From positions 1 to 64,000 of the forward strand of contig JBEKTD010000007.1 of the NCBI GenBank assembly GCA_049516395.1: DNA of 64,000 nucleotides, read 5' to 3'. Position numbers and translations under genes: made by a program. Below, in pieces: positions 1 to 8,601 of this stretch. The notes below the pieces were generated by a model. It searched no databases and was not told where the DNA came from. It saw only the letters and a list, made by a program, of their open reading frames with translations. The DNA comes from Fen-1362 sp049516395. GTDB taxonomy: Bacteria > Planctomycetota > Phycisphaerae > Sedimentisphaerales > Anaerobacaceae. Each line of letters starts with the position of its first letter. The first letter of the stretch is position 1.

Positions 1-287
1 AAATAAAGCACTTACAATGCCTTCACTATGTGATTTCCCTCTTCCCCCGCTTCTCAAACGGTACTACTGTGACACATAATGAGAAATCACTCACTGTCAA
101 AGAGCATATACAACTACCCTTATTACTAGTGAGTTTTCTCGTCAGCCCCCAAGCTGATAATTGCATTAAACCATATTGCCTAAATTAAGTCAAGAGTATT
201 TGGGAAATTTTTTTCACCCCCCCCCAAATATCGTCAATGTCCTAATAAAAAAGGCCGCCACAAGGGTAACATTTCTTATTTGCAAAC

Positions 288-320
288 GAGGCCAAAGGGG
301 CTCGAACCCTCAACTTTCGG
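288..320 (-). repeat. tRNA 3'-end-like remnant (possible old att site)
   Basis: Read on the minus strand this contains GGGTTCGAGCCCC followed by a short T-run, which resembles a T-arm plus acceptor 3' strand. No D-arm or anticodon arm can be folded around it, so it is not a functional tRNA. Such isolated tRNA ends are usual relics of tyrosine-recombinase attachment sites; that reading is inference. Confidence 0.35.
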
Positions 321-352
321 AAGTCCTAAACAGTGCTTTGTAAGTACTTGTC

Positions 353-392
353 AATAAACGATTAATGATTGTCAAAAAAGAACTTATGATGC
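353..392 (+). repeat. dispersed repeat, copy 1 (40 nt)
   Basis: This segment recurs almost exactly at 36836-36876, the only difference being one extra T in the second copy. Both copies end in TTATGATGC-type sequence, and AACCGTAG and CTGGTCAT occur a little further on in both, in different order. The pair suggests two remnants of the same kind of integrating element. Confidence 0.7.
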
Positions 393-481
393 TGGTCATA
401 GCGTAACCGAAGCCCAACCGTAGTCTAACCGTATGTTGTTGGTGCAATGCTTGTGCTCATGTAATCCAAAATTCACAAATC

Positions 482-499
482 AACGGAGAGGGCGGGATT
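482..499. repeat. direct repeat of tRNA-Ser 3' end (putative attL)
   Basis: AACGGAGAGGGCGGGATT is identical and in the same orientation at 22484-22501, where it is the 3' end of the intact tRNA-Ser(GGA). Here the rest of the tRNA is missing. A duplicated tRNA 3' end at the far side of a gene block is the classic footprint of island integration into a tRNA gene. No integrase is left between the two copies. Confidence 0.65.
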
Positions 500-597
500 A
501 TAACCGCCCTCCTTTGTTACATGTTATGAAATAAGCACTTATGATGCAAGCCTTTATTTTATAAAGCATTAACTGTTACGATACGTGACTTGAAAAA

Positions 598-617
598 TAG
601 GACAATTTGTAGGACAA
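598..617 (+). repeat. paired TAGGACAA motifs near putative attL
   Basis: Two TAGGACAA words lie 12 bp apart about 100 bp inside the putative attL. The same pair, 11 bp apart, sits about 85 bp inside the putative attR at 22390-22408. They could be arm-type recombinase binding sites; this is inference from position and repetition only. Confidence 0.4.
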
Positions 618-969
618 CGCTTAAAAAATAGAATGTTTCACCTCGATACTTTTCATTGTTTGGCGTCCGTAACAGCTGAAGTCATCTCCCAATTCAAGGC
701 CAAATTAGTCTCATCCTTCTTGACGACGTACATAGGTGTTTTTCATGCATGTGACCTAATAACTCATAATTTACAGGTTATGTGGGAAAGGTCGAGCCCC
801 TACCAAATATCAAATATAAATACAGCGAACAGGACTACAGCCTGGTTCCCACAATCGCATCAACCAGAGAAAAAAAACTATGCCTATTATTATCAGAGCT
901 GCCAGCCACCAGAACTTATGGCAGGCGAAGGCGAAATTGAAGTTTCCGTGTGCAGCGCGTAGGCCAAAG

Positions 970-1238
970 CGCTGGGTAAAGCCGCTGAAGGCGTTTTAAT
1001 CGGTGGAACAATGGGCAGGCAGTACCGGTTACATAATCGGTAACGAAAGCGACAAGACAAAGATGCGGTACGCTATGAGAGAAAATATCAACTCGATGAT
1101 TGTCAACGCAGAAACAGCAACGGCTCAATCGTCCAAGTGCGGCTGCGAAGAAGCAACATCGGCTGGGTCGGCACTCGCGGCGAGAATTATCCGACACTGC
1201 CTACTTCCGAACAATTGCGCCCGGTTTATGGATTCTAA
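970..1238 (+). pseudogene. decayed glycine-zipper surface protein
   Basis: The 3' half reads in one frame to a TAA at 1236-1238 and ends with YPTLPTSEQLRPVYGF, an ending I associate with small glycine-zipper (2TM) lipoproteins. Upstream, the glycine-rich stretch leading to GYIIGNESDKTK is in another frame, so at least one frameshift separates the halves, and no start codon with a ribosome site fits. Open frames crossing this stretch on both strands are therefore not real genes. The assignment is from motif memory and is moderate. Confidence 0.5.
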
Positions 1239-1306
1239 AATAGCGCCTCAATCCTTTAAATTTAATAAAGGACTCCAAATTGCCGGCGGACACACCCACT
1301 TTTTTT

Positions 1307-3226
1307 TTATAAACCTTTCCTGAGATACCGGGTGTAGCCCTGCCGATAAGTCAATCCAGTTCGGTCGAAATAATCGAGCAAAGGTATCGCGTATTTTCGT
1401 GTTGTATCCAGAATATACTTGATCTTCACGCTTTCGAGTTTTCCCTGTTCCTGAATAAACCTGCTTATCCTTAACTTTGCCTGCTCAATCGCATCGTGGT
1501 GAAAAAACAATCCCTTTTCAATCTCAACTAAGCGATTTTGCCCAACGAGCATTCGTAAAGTGTTCTGCAGGTCCTTCTGTGATACGCCGGCCAGAATAGC
1601 CGCCTCTTCAATCGCGGGCGGATTAAAAAGGCGTTTTCGGTAAGCCAACTCAACCGCCTCCATCAAACTTTTCTGCTTTTCGCTGAATGTCGGCTGAAAC
1701 CCGGGCAACGCAAACTGCTCTTTGGTCCGACCAACCACGCCCTTTTTCACAAGTAAATCCATAACCGCCGCAAGGATATCCTGTTTTAAGCCAGACGCCT
1801 CGGCAAGCTGGGCAAGACCCAATCCTGTCTTGTCGGGGTTGTCGCTATGACACTTACGTATTATCGCGACAATACTATCTCGCAGGCGTTCAAGCGTCCG
1901 AGCGTGAATATAAACCTTTGTCGAAAGAACTTTGACCTTGCCCTCCGCGATAAGCTCATCCAACATCACCTTCAACTGTTCTATTCGCAGCTTCACACGA
2001 AAGGCAAGCTCGGATTCATCAGCAACAATTCCCTTTGGTTTCTCGGCACAGTATTCGACGAAATCTTTGTTATTTTTGACCGCCTCAGCGAGTTGCCTGC
2101 AGTCCTCGACCACGTCCGCCCGGCTGCGGCGAAGTTTTGCCGGTATCGCCTCGACAATTGTGCCGCCGCCCATTGTCCTTGCGGGCGACAAATCTCGCAC
2201 AATGAACCGGTCTCGCGGACCTGCCACAACCGGCTCATTGAGCCATATCTGCACCAAAGCCACGTCGCCTGGACCAAGTGCATTGCCTTCCAAAAAATAA
2301 ATCTTGCCGCTGACTTCGCTTGTTCCAGAATGGAACTTAACGGCCAGACCGTTTTTGACCGGTGCTTTATGCGAGTCGAGAACCTTTAGCGAGCACAAAA
2401 ACCATTGCTGCGGTCGAAAAAATCCCTCCACCGTCGCAACATCCCCCCGCTTAATTGTCCGATGGTCCCACTGCGGGATATTTATCGCTGAACATTGCCC
2501 ACACAAAGCAATATCGCTTTGGTGCTTGAATACCTGTATTGCTCTTATACGGCCTCTTAGTCCCTGGGGCAGAATCACAATCTCATCGCCCGTTCGCGCA
2601 CATCCCGATACAGGAATTCCCGTTACGACCGTTCCGTAGCCCTTGAGTGAAAAAGTCCGCTCAACAGGCAGCCGGAAAATGCCGTCGGTCTTTCTGGGCT
2701 TAATCTTGCCAACAAGTTCCTTTAGCTTATCCAGTAAAACGTCAAATCCGGCGCCCGTAACATTCGACACGGGCACAACCGGGGCGTCCGCCAAAAATGT
2801 GCCTTTGAGAAATTCCCTTATCTGTTCTGAAACCTTTTCTATGCGTTCGTCTGTGACACAGTCAGATTTTGTCAGTGCGATAATGCCGAATTCAACTCCC
2901 AGTAAAGTCAAAATATCGCGATGTTCCTGCGTCTGTGGCATCACGCCGTCGTCGGCCGCGACTACAAGAATCACCGCGTCGATTCCGGTCACCCCAGCCA
3001 CCATTGTCTTGATAAAATCTTCGTGCCCCGGTACATCGACAATGCCCACTTCCATCCCGGAGATAATGCAGGGGGCAAAGCCAAGCTCAATCGACATCCC
3101 CCGCTCTTTCTCAATCTTGAGCCGGTCCGTATCGCAGCCAGTGAGGCATTTGACAAGCGCGGTTTTGCCGTGGTCAATATGGCCCGCTGTTCCGAGTGTT
3201 ATATTAATCCCTTTAGCCGCCGCCAT
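1307..3226 (-). CDS. selB: selenocysteine-specific translation elongation factor SelB
   Basis: SelB is the EF-Tu-like GTPase that carries Sec-tRNA(Sec) to the ribosome and binds the SECIS hairpin of selenoprotein mRNAs. The N-terminus shows the GTPase motifs GHIDHGKT (G1), DVPGHEDF (G3) and TKSD (G4), followed by EF-Tu domains 2 and 3. The remaining C-terminal third (from about residue 370) has winged-helix character, as needed for SECIS binding. Length (about 639 aa) is normal for the family. I place the start at ATG 3226 rather than the upstream TTG 3235 because family members begin just before NITLGTAGHIDHGKT. It starts a few bases after selA ends, so the two are translationally coupled. 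Its presence with selA, selD and tRNA-Sec makes UGA recoding in this genome certain in principle. Confidence 0.97.
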   Translation of the reverse strand: MAAAKGINITLGTAGHIDHGKTALVKCLTGCDTDRLKIEKERGMSIELGFAPCIISGMEVGIVDVPGHEDFIKTMVAGVTGIDAVILVVAADDGVMPQTQEHRDILTLLGVEFGIIALTKSDCVTDERIEKVSEQIREFLKGTFLADAPVVPVSNVTGAGFDVLLDKLKELVGKIKPRKTDGIFRLPVERTFSLKGYGTVVTGIPVSGCARTGDEIVILPQGLRGRIRAIQVFKHQSDIALCGQCSAINIPQWDHRTIKRGDVATVEGFFRPQQWFLCSLKVLDSHKAPVKNGLAVKFHSGTSEVSGKIYFLEGNALGPGDVALVQIWLNEPVVAGPRDRFIVRDLSPARTMGGGTIVEAIPAKLRRSRADVVEDCRQLAEAVKNNKDFVEYCAEKPKGIVADESELAFRVKLRIEQLKVMLDELIAEGKVKVLSTKVYIHARTLERLRDSIVAIIRKCHSDNPDKTGLGLAQLAEASGLKQDILAAVMDLLVKKGVVGRTKEQFALPGFQPTFSEKQKSLMEAVELAYRKRLFNPPAIEEAAILAGVSQKDLQNTLRMLVGQNRLVEIEKGLFFHHDAIEQAKLRISRFIQEQGKLESVKIKYILDTTRKYAIPLLDYFDRTGLTYRQGYTRYLRKGL

Positions 3227-3231
3227 TGCCC

Positions 3232-4641
3232 TCAACCGCTCAAAATATTTACAATCGCCTCGACTATCTCTTTTTCATCGTCAGTCCTAAGCGTCCGCGG
3301 GTCAATGAGCACCACTTCCTTTTCAATTCGGGCAAATATCGGCATCGCCCAGCTTCGAAGCCGAGTCGCGAACGTCTCTGCGTCCATATTCGCCGGCTTT
3401 ATCGCAATGAGACACGTTGGGATATCCTGTGCGGGAAGCGAGCCGCTGCCCATTTGAGAAAAACCGTCAATGGTCATTACCTCGGCGTGTTTGGCCGACG
3501 ACTTTATCTTCTTGACCATACGCTGTGCCTGCTTGGCTATCCTGCCTTTATCCCGCAGAAGCATCTCAATCGTAGGAATTTCCGTTAACGCCTGCTGCTC
3601 ATCGAGGAATATTTCCAGCGTCGCCTCCAGGGCGGCCAGCGTCAATTTCCCGGGCCTGACTATCCGCATAAACTGATTCTTGCGAATCTTCTCTATAAGG
3701 TTGGTCTTGCCCGCGATTATCCCCGCCTGGGAAGCGCCAATCAGCTTGTCGCCGCTACAGGTTACAATATCAGCTCCTTTTTGAATCGATTCTATTATTA
3801 TCGGCTCAGGGGCAAAACCAAAACGTGAAAAATCGATCATCGTTCCCGACCCGACGTCGTCAATCATAATAAGGCCCTTCGAATGCGCTATCTCGACGAT
3901 TTCCTCAAGAGGCACTTCCAATGTAAAGCCCTCTATTTTGTAATTGCTCGGATGAATCCGCATAATGGCAGCAGTATTTTCGGTTATCGCATTTGTATAA
4001 TCATAAGCATGCGTTCTGTTTGTAGTTCCAACCTCCACAAGCTTTGCTCCGCTGAACGCCATCACGTCAGGCAGCCGAAACGAACCGCCTATCTCGACAA
4101 GCTGTCCCCGTGAAACAATCACCTCCCTGCCTTTAGCCACTGTGTTAAGCACAATCGCAGTAGCGGCCGCGTTGTTATTTACAATCGTGGCCGACTCAGC
4201 GCCTGTCAACTGTCTTATAAGCCATTCAATTCGCCGGTCACGTCTCGAGCGTTTGCCCGTCTCGATATCCACCTGTAAAAGTGAATAACCCGAAAGCTCG
4301 CTTCTAATTCTCTCTATCGCCCGCTGCGAAAGCACGGCACGACCCAGGCCGGTATGCAGGATAATCCCCGTCGCGTTAATCGCCCTGCGATATTGCGGCC
4401 TCATCAAGCGTTCAGCGCGACTCCTGACATCATCTATTATGTCTTGGCGAACCGCAGCTTCATCAAGGTCTTTTTCGCCGCGTGTACCTATGGACTCGCG
4501 AGCCGTCGCTACAGAATCTCGCAACAAATCAGCGACAATCTTTCTCGGAGTAATTCTAAGAACATCGTTCAAAGCAGAGTCGTTGACAAGGGAATCGATG
4601 GAAGGAATCTTTCGCAGCGAATTCTCCTTTGGGTCTGTCAT
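3232..4641 (-). CDS. selA: L-seryl-tRNA(Sec) selenium transferase SelA
   Basis: SelA is a PLP enzyme that converts Ser-tRNA(Sec) to Sec-tRNA(Sec) using selenophosphate. The sequence has the family N-terminal helical domain, the INATGIILHTGLGRA block, and the PLP-lysine motif SGDKLIGASQAG near residue 300. About 469 aa is the normal length. The start at 4641 (MTDPKEN) is preceded by GAGG six bases upstream; an in-frame start 21 bp earlier lacks this. It is the first gene of a selA-selB pair, with selB beginning at its stop. Its substrate selenophosphate would come from SelD (11776-13023) in the same island, and its tRNA is at 13063. Confidence 0.97.
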   Translation of the reverse strand: MTDPKENSLRKIPSIDSLVNDSALNDVLRITPRKIVADLLRDSVATARESIGTRGEKDLDEAAVRQDIIDDVRSRAERLMRPQYRRAINATGIILHTGLGRAVLSQRAIERIRSELSGYSLLQVDIETGKRSRRDRRIEWLIRQLTGAESATIVNNNAAATAIVLNTVAKGREVIVSRGQLVEIGGSFRLPDVMAFSGAKLVEVGTTNRTHAYDYTNAITENTAAIMRIHPSNYKIEGFTLEVPLEEIVEIAHSKGLIMIDDVGSGTMIDFSRFGFAPEPIIIESIQKGADIVTCSGDKLIGASQAGIIAGKTNLIEKIRKNQFMRIVRPGKLTLAALEATLEIFLDEQQALTEIPTIEMLLRDKGRIAKQAQRMVKKIKSSAKHAEVMTIDGFSQMGSGSLPAQDIPTCLIAIKPANMDAETFATRLRSWAMPIFARIEKEVVLIDPRTLRTDDEKEIVEAIVNILSG

Positions 4642-4719
4642 TATGCGCCTCGAATTCAACAATCATATTCGCTTATTCGTTCAGCCTCGGCGAGTCGCTC
4701 ATAGCGGCACCGATTTACT

Positions 4720-4736
4720 GCGGTCGACACGACCGC
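4720..4736 (-). promoter_or_regulatory. SECIS-like hairpin after the prepilin gene (doubtful)
   Basis: On the minus strand GCGGTCG / TGT / CGACCGC forms a perfect 7-bp stem with a 3-nt loop, 19 nt after the TGA of the prepilin gene. Geometry falls within bacterial SECIS limits, and the loop matches that of the hairpin at 13462. No T-run follows, so it is not an ordinary terminator. Chance or another role is possible. Confidence 0.3.
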
Positions 4737-4748
4737 TTAGCTCGGTTT

Positions 4749-5591
4749 TCAGCCCGCACCGCCGGGTTGGTTGATTAAACCGCCTCCCCATCCGCCGACG
4801 ACATCCGCGACCAGGGCTTTCTTGGCTACACTGGCAAGAAGGATGGACTTGCTGTTATTTGCATCATTCACGGTGGCATTCTGTGTGGCCCATAATTGCG
4901 GGTCCTGCAGGAATAACCGGGCTTCTTTGACGTCGACCTCGCCGCGTTCAAACCAGTTGAAGAGCATAATCGTCGGAAAAGTTACGTTGTACCTTGTGCA
5001 AACTTGAGGGATGGTTTCAAGCCCAAAAGTCGAGTCAAACAACATAGGCCTGACATTGATGAAACTTACGCTGCCGTCACCGAGCAGAAAATTAACCCTG
5101 TCGCGGTGTGAAAGTACGCAGAATTCAGCATTCTCAACTAAGTCATCAAAGCCGTCGAGGGAGTTGTTAAATATATAACCTATTGGAGCGCTGCCATTAC
5201 AATCTCTACCCCACCAGTATGAGAATCGCTTGTAGCCGCGGTCACCTTCCGGCGTGAACATTGAGGGACAGAAGAAGACATGGTTATTTGAGGTGGGCAC
5301 AGGCAGTTCTTGTTTGGGAATCAGCAGGTAGCCCAGATTGACCTGATGTATATATCCCCAGGTTTGCCAAGGATATCGCCCATCACCCGGAACGAGCAAC
5401 TCGTTGTTGTTGTGGGAATAGGTATAAAGCGCCTGGCCGATTGACCTCAGGTTGCTCATGCAAACAGCTCGTTTGGCAGCTTCTCGGCTTCTGGTTGTTG
5501 CGGGCAAAAGTATCGCCATTAATATGGCCAGAATGGAAATGACAACAAGCATTTCAATGAGCGTTAACGCCGGTATCAAACGCCGTTTCAT
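4749..5591 (-). CDS. prepilin-type N-terminal methylation domain protein
   Basis: A 280-aa secreted pseudopilin-like protein. The N-terminus LIPALTLIEMLVVISILAIL is a type IV pilin/type II secretion leader with a hydrophobic helix, followed by a globular domain in which FLLGDGSVSF matches the H/G-x-x-DG pattern of planctomycete prepilin-like proteins. Such proteins are very numerous in planctomycetes and their individual roles are unknown. An unexpected feature is the terminal TGA: it is followed in frame by AAA CCG AGC TAA and then by a perfect 7-bp hairpin with a TGT loop 19 nt after the TGA. If that TGA were recoded the protein would end G-U-K-P-S at 4737. I regard this as unproven. Confidence 0.85.
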   Translation of the reverse strand: MKRRLIPALTLIEMLVVISILAILMAILLPATTRSREAAKRAVCMSNLRSIGQALYTYSHNNNELLVPGDGRYPWQTWGYIHQVNLGYLLIPKQELPVPTSNNHVFFCPSMFTPEGDRGYKRFSYWWGRDCNGSAPIGYIFNNSLDGFDDLVENAEFCVLSHRDRVNFLLGDGSVSFINVRPMLFDSTFGLETIPQVCTRYNVTFPTIMLFNWFERGEVDVKEARLFLQDPQLWATQNATVNDANNSKSILLASVAKKALVADVVGGWGGGLINQPGGAG

Positions 5592-5842
5592 AGCATGTTT
5601 CTCCGCTAAACAACTTTAGCTAAACTTAGGTGCGGCAAACCGGCCTAATCACATTCATTTTGCAAGGCTATCACCGCCGCTAATCGTTCAGCCGCTTACT
5701 TTATTCATTATACCAGTGCGACCCTGAATCGAACAGAAAAATTATGTTGTTATGCGTCACCTCGCAGGTATAATTGACAATGCTGTGGAATGACTCGATA
5801 GATATGAATTGAGGGACTTGAGGAGATTTGTTGACTGCTTGA

Positions 5843-6463
5843 ATGTATATGAATAAGACCTTAGACAAATTCAAAGAGCGAATAATGAATTTTGTCTATA
5901 TTTTTGCGCCCAGCCTGTACCACGCCTCTCAAAGAACAAAGGTGATTTTCGCTATCTGCACAGTCACGGCGGTAATTACACCAATCATTTTTATGGCCAA
6001 GTCATGCTCCCACGGCGACGCAAGACCAACAGGATATGCTATACACGCAGGACCTCTGTCTCGCAAGGACAAAGATGGCAATAAATGGGTTATCGAGCTT
6101 CTCGATGGCCAGCCGCGATTATTCTACAGCAGCAACAAATTGAAGCTCGGGCCGCCCCTTGTAGTGAGCACCAGCGTTGAGTTCAAGGGGCCTGATGCGT
6201 TTATCGGCCTTGCGGTGAAAGGGCAGGCGGGCGAGAAATACTCGGGCGGCGCACTGAAAAACGGCAAACAAGTTGAGGCTCCCAAGTTTGACATTGTGGA
6301 TGAAAGAGGTAAGCTTCTTGCAAGAGGACAGTTCAAATATGGCTGAGGCAGCATCTGCAGGTACTCGTGGCGAGTGCCAGAAGGTTTCAAAGGCAAGTTC
6401 AGGGTCGATGTGCATATTGACCTTGGGCCGTTTGAGACACAAACGGTGCAATCATGGTATTGA
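5843..6463 (+). CDS. selenoprotein A: short UxxxC membrane-anchored protein (UGA at 6344 = Sec)
   Basis: Read with UGA 6344-6346 as selenocysteine this is a 206-aa protein with Sec168. It has one membrane segment near residues 32-52, then a beta-rich extracytoplasmic domain that ends APKFDIV...GQFKYG-U-GSICRYSWRVP and continues for 34 residues to TGA 6461. The same core, P-K-[FL]-x-[IV]...G-x-F-x-Y/F-G-U-x-x-[TI]-C-x-x-S-W-R-x-P, occurs in proteins B and C on this island. Similarity continues past the UGA (GKFRVDVHIDLG here, GKLRIVITRDIG in C). A SECIS-like hairpin lies 21 nt after the UGA. Sec168 and Cys172 could form a selenenylsulfide; function is unknown. The start is uncertain: ATG 5843, 5849 or 5885, none with an ideal ribosome site. 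A terminator follows at 6498. Without recoding it would be called a 167-aa protein ending at 6346. Confidence 0.9.
6360..6378 (+). promoter_or_regulatory. SECIS hairpin of selenoprotein A
   Basis: GGTACTCG / TGG / CGAGTGCC: an 8-bp stem (one G-T pair) with a 3-nt loop TGG, the loop starting 21 nt after the UGA. This satisfies the known bacterial SECIS constraints (loop 16-37 nt after UGA, G in the first two loop bases). The same spacing and loop occur at 18458 and 20598. Confidence 0.88.
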
Positions 6464-6497
6464 GTTCAATGAGATAGATAGTGCGTTACGAGGACGG

Positions 6498-6530
6498 GCG
6501 GGCGGACAGGAAAATCCGCCCGCTTTTTTA
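6498..6530 (+). terminator. rho-independent terminator after selenoprotein A
   Basis: GCGGGCGGA / 8-nt loop / TCCGCCCGC, a perfect 9-bp stem, followed by six T. It lies 35 bp after the selenoprotein A stop and separates that gene from the methyltransferase operon. Confidence 0.9.
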
Positions 6531-6583
6531 TTTGGATATCTAAACAATAACTGGAAAACAAGGTTGAAGAAAGGAGATTCAAT

Positions 6584-7390
6584 ATGAAGAGCATCAGGAG
6601 TATAGGTTTGAAGGATGTTCAGACAGTTTATGGCGGCCCAGAGGGCCAGCTTTGGGAACTGATAATGGGCCAGCAGGTTCATATCGGCGGTTTATCTTCA
6701 TCAAAAGAACTGGCCGAGAAAGCAGGCATCGGGCCAGGCATGGAAGGGGTCGACTTGTGCTGCTGCAACGGAGGAGGTATGCGTTTCCTTGTCCGTTTTA
6801 GAAACGTGGACAAAATGCGAGGTGTGGACGTCACAAAAAAGGTGGTCGAACAGGGACGCAGATTGTGCAAACAGGAAGGATTGTCCGGAAAAATCAAATT
6901 TATTCTCGCGGATGTTTGTGACAGCGGGCTGGCGGATTCATCCGCTGATTTTGTGTGGGGCGAGGATGCCTGGTGTTATGTGGAGGATAAGAAAAGGCTC
7001 GTTTCTGAGGCCGCTCGTATTGTCAAACCAGGCGGGGTAATTGCGTTTACGGACTGGATTGAGGGCAGGGCTTCTCTTACGGATGCCGAGGCCAAACGTT
7101 TTTTGACCTTTATGAAATTTCCAAGTGTCCTGGGGTTTGAGGATTATAAGAACCTGCTGACTGCAAACGGCTGCAAGATTGAAACTGCGGAGGATACAGG
7201 CAGGTTTGCGCCCTCCACCGACCTGTATTTGAAAATGATAGGTTTGCAGTTGACGTATGATGCACTGAAGATAATTAATTTCGATGCGGAATTGATGGGG
7301 ATGCTGGCTGGCGAAATGGAATTTATGAAGCAGCTCGCGGAAGCGGGTAAGATTGCACAGGGCCTTTTTGTGGCCCGGAAGGAACGTTAG
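6584..7390 (+). CDS. SAM-dependent methyltransferase (class I)
   Basis: A 268-aa class I methyltransferase of the sarcosine/dimethylglycine-methyltransferase-like group. The usual nucleotide-binding motif I is replaced by a cysteine-rich version, GVDLCCCNGGGMRF; motif II-like MRGVDVT and ADVCDSG, and a post-motif EAARIVKPGGVIAFTDW, are present. It opens a run of closely packed plus-strand genes (6 bp to the next), so it is probably co-transcribed with the Fe-S reductase genes and selD. The substrate cannot be told from sequence. A good ribosome site (GAAAGGAG) precedes ATG 6584. The triple-Cys loop is unusual for a SAM site, though I believe related anaerobe proteins share it. Confidence 0.85.
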   Translation: MKSIRSIGLKDVQTVYGGPEGQLWELIMGQQVHIGGLSSSKELAEKAGIGPGMEGVDLCCCNGGGMRFLVRFRNVDKMRGVDVTKKVVEQGRRLCKQEGLSGKIKFILADVCDSGLADSSADFVWGEDAWCYVEDKKRLVSEAARIVKPGGVIAFTDWIEGRASLTDAEAKRFLTFMKFPSVLGFEDYKNLLTANGCKIETAEDTGRFAPSTDLYLKMIGLQLTYDALKIINFDAELMGMLAGEMEFMKQLAEAGKIAQGLFVARKER

Positions 7391-7395
7391 ACGGT

Positions 7396-8601
7396 ATGGA
7401 AAGCAGAAAATGCTCTTTGAAAAATGTCCGAGTGAAACCCCCGCAGGAGAAGCCGTTTGTCTGTTTTGGCAGGATGATTGAGAATTGCCTCGAATATGTT
7501 AGCCGGGCGAAAGCGAAGGGCAGGCGGATAGTCGGCATTATGTGCGAATATACCCCGCGTGAGATTATTATGGCTGCAGATGCCATACCAGTTTGCTTAT
7601 GTGGCGGATCGGCGGAAATGATTGGGCCTGCTGAACAGGACCTGCCTGCGAATCTGTGCCCGTTGATAAAATCCACTTATGGTTATCACGTAAAAAAAGC
7701 CAATCCGTTTCTCGAAATGTCCGACCTTGTCGTTGCCGAGACAACTTGCGACGGCAAGAAAAAGATGTTTGAGTTGATGGCAAAAAGCCGGCCGATGCAC
7801 GTCCTTGAGCTGCCTCAGAAGCCACAAGACCGCGATGCCAAAACACACTGGATTAGCGAATTGCGCAAGTTCAAAAATGTGATTGAAAACCGCTTTGGCG
7901 TTAAGATTACAGACGAGAAACTCAGGACATCCATTAAAACAATGAACCGCGAACGCGTATTGCGACGTCAACTGGCACAATTGATGAAGTCTAAAGCGCC
8001 TCCGTTGACAGGAAGACAGCTTCTTGATTTCAAAAGTATTGTATCCGGAATTCCCGCTGATTTTAAACAATATGAAAAGGCCTTTAAGCTTCTGAAGTCA
8101 TTGTCTGCGAATCGTCGACCAGATTCGCGAGTTCGCGTGATGATTACGGGTGTACCGATGGTTCACGGCGCTGAACGGGTGCTGGATATAGTCGAATCGA
8201 CAGGAGGGATTGTTATCTGTATGGACAATTGCACTGGTCTTAAGCCGATTTGGGATGATGTGGACGAGACTGCTGAAGACCCAATACTTGCCCTGGCGGA
8301 ACACTATTTGCGATTGCCTTGTTCTGTGATGACGAAAAACGACTTACGCCTCAAAAGACTCCGTGAAATGGTAACCGAATACAAACCCCAATGCATAATT
8401 GAACTTATCTGGCACAATTGCATCACATACGACATTGAGGCATATTTTGTCAAAGACCTCGCGGAAAAGCAGCTTGGTCTTCCGTATCTGAAAATAGATA
8501 CCGACTATTCTCCTTCAGACTCAACCCGAATCTCGTTAAGAGTCGAGGCATTATTTGAAACGGTCAGTGAGAAAGCCGGCGGCGCGGGTGATTTCAAATG
8601 A
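7396..8601 (+). CDS. double-cubane-cluster-type anaerobic reductase (YjiM-like)
   Basis: A 401-aa member of the 2-hydroxyacyl-CoA dehydratase/benzoyl-CoA reductase (HgdB/BcrC) superfamily. It follows E. coli YjiM closely in my memory: MCEYTPREIIMAA near residue 54, NLCPLIKSTYGY, DLVVAETTCDGKKKMFE and DNCTGLKP in the same order. Proteins of this subgroup, typified by the Carboxydothermus double-cubane protein, hold an [8Fe-9S] cluster and use an ATP-driven activase to reach very low potential. Cysteines for such a cluster are present. The activase is encoded four genes on at 10957. There is no CoA-transferase in the neighbourhood, which argues against an amino-acid fermentation role. The stop overlaps the next start (ATGA). 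Confidence 0.88.
   Translation: MESRKCSLKNVRVKPPQEKPFVCFGRMIENCLEYVSRAKAKGRRIVGIMCEYTPREIIMAADAIPVCLCGGSAEMIGPAEQDLPANLCPLIKSTYGYHVKKANPFLEMSDLVVAETTCDGKKKMFELMAKSRPMHVLELPQKPQDRDAKTHWISELRKFKNVIENRFGVKITDEKLRTSIKTMNRERVLRRQLAQLMKSKAPPLTGRQLLDFKSIVSGIPADFKQYEKAFKLLKSLSANRRPDSRVRVMITGVPMVHGAERVLDIVESTGGIVICMDNCTGLKPIWDDVDETAEDPILALAEHYLRLPCSVMTKNDLRLKRLREMVTEYKPQCIIELIWHNCITYDIEAYFVKDLAEKQLGLPYLKIDTDYSPSDSTRISLRVEALFETVSEKAGGAGDFK

Larger units (their letters stand above)
1..481. other. gene-free left flank with integration-type repeats
   Basis: No convincing coding region. The stretch is AT-rich and contains a tRNA-3'-end-like block, a copy of a dispersed repeat also present near 36.84 kb, and several AAGCACTTA-like words (4-14, 531-540, and again next to tRNA-Ser near 22.45 kb). 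This mix is typical of the scar of repeated site-specific integration. I see no integrase gene here. Confidence 0.5.

Noticed and set aside
633..1323. Open frames of 93-109 aa on both strands
   Set aside because: They cross the decayed glycine-zipper gene in wrong frames and have no recognisable protein content.
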